Assembly (NCBI RefSeq): GCF_004122095.1
Contig: NZ_SAWZ01000003.1
Span: 301,589-365,588, forward strand
Length of the DNA: 64,000 nucleotides
DNA from: Pseudoxanthomonas composti
GTDB lineage: Bacteria; Pseudomonadota; Gammaproteobacteria; Xanthomonadales; Xanthomonadaceae
Reading direction: 5' to 3'
This document shows positions 63,980 to 64,000 of the stretch, one piece after another. The notes beneath the pieces are model-generated. The model saw only the letters and a list, made by a program, of their open reading frames with translations, was not told the DNA's origin and searched no databases. How positions within the stretch are numbered: the first letter of the stretch is position 1; each line of letters opens with the position of its first letter. The translations under genes were made by a program, and so were the position numbers.

Positions 63980-64000
63980 CTGTGGGAGCGGGGGGGGGGG
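63980..64000. other. Start of a GTGGGAGCG repeat followed by an 11-base G run
   Basis: CTGTGGGAGCG matches the left end of the REP-like family, but where GGCT should follow the sequence is all G to the window end. Poly-G at a contig end is a known short-read artefact. Confidence 0.7.

Overview
The window reads as chromosomal DNA of a GC-rich gammaproteobacterium of the Xanthomonadaceae/Lysobacteraceae (Pseudoxanthomonas- or Stenotrophomonas-like). The grounds are an OpgB-type gene, a TonB receptor/glycosidase/LacI locus, three proteins with the Xanthomonadales type IV secretion (X-T4SS) effector tail or a variant of it, an XAC0095-like protein, a RAYT transposase with its REP sequences, and several families of extragenic palindromes. 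The genus is an inference.

Layout. 1-0.44 kb: 5' end of opgB. 0.9-9.9 kb: a C4-dicarboxylate block (NarL-type regulator, DctB-like hybrid sensor kinase, phosphate-selective-type porin, DctA symporter, malic enzyme MaeB). 10-13.9 kb: a small unknown protein, then a GntR(YtrA-type)-ABC ATPase-permease operon divergent from a beta-lactamase-fold serine hydrolase, with two equal operator palindromes between them. 15.5-16.1 kb: five tandem copies of a ~122-bp palindromic unit. 16.1-28.2 kb: a glycan-use locus, with LacI regulator, GH92 and a basic-secretory-protein peptidase on one strand and a TonB receptor, a GH127-type protein and an SGNH esterase on the other. 28.5-33.7 kb: a small exported protein, a siderophore-interacting ferric reductase with a YqjI-like PadR regulator, and a STAS/PP2C partner-switch pair. 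33.8-36.5 kb: aceE. 36.6-37.6 kb: a ParDE-like toxin-antitoxin pair followed by a decayed second aceE 3' end. 37.7-46.5 kb: an accessory region of X-T4SS effectors, immunity lipoproteins and unknown exported or membrane proteins. 46.7-49.7 kb: gluconokinase-type kinase and GntP. 50.3-51.2 kb: a RAYT transposase bracketed by its repeats. 51.2-64 kb: an EAL protein, three SDRs, an AraC regulator, an alpha/beta hydrolase, GH32, an RsuA-like protein lacking the usual catalytic Asp, a third effector/immunity pair, dapA and a GST.

How the genes work together. The dicarboxylate block couples sensing, outer- and inner-membrane entry, and conversion of malate to pyruvate; aceE later carries pyruvate to acetyl-CoA. 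The TonB/GH92/GH127/SGNH set looks like one LacI-controlled regulon, because similar operator palindromes lie before lacI and before the receptor gene. The effector pairs are probably substrates of an X-T4SS encoded elsewhere and used to kill rival bacteria; each effector gene directly follows a gene for a small predicted lipoprotein, the typical place of its immunity protein. I saw no tRNA, rRNA, CRISPR array, integrase or prophage. The window ends in a run of G inside a repeat, which may be an assembly artefact.
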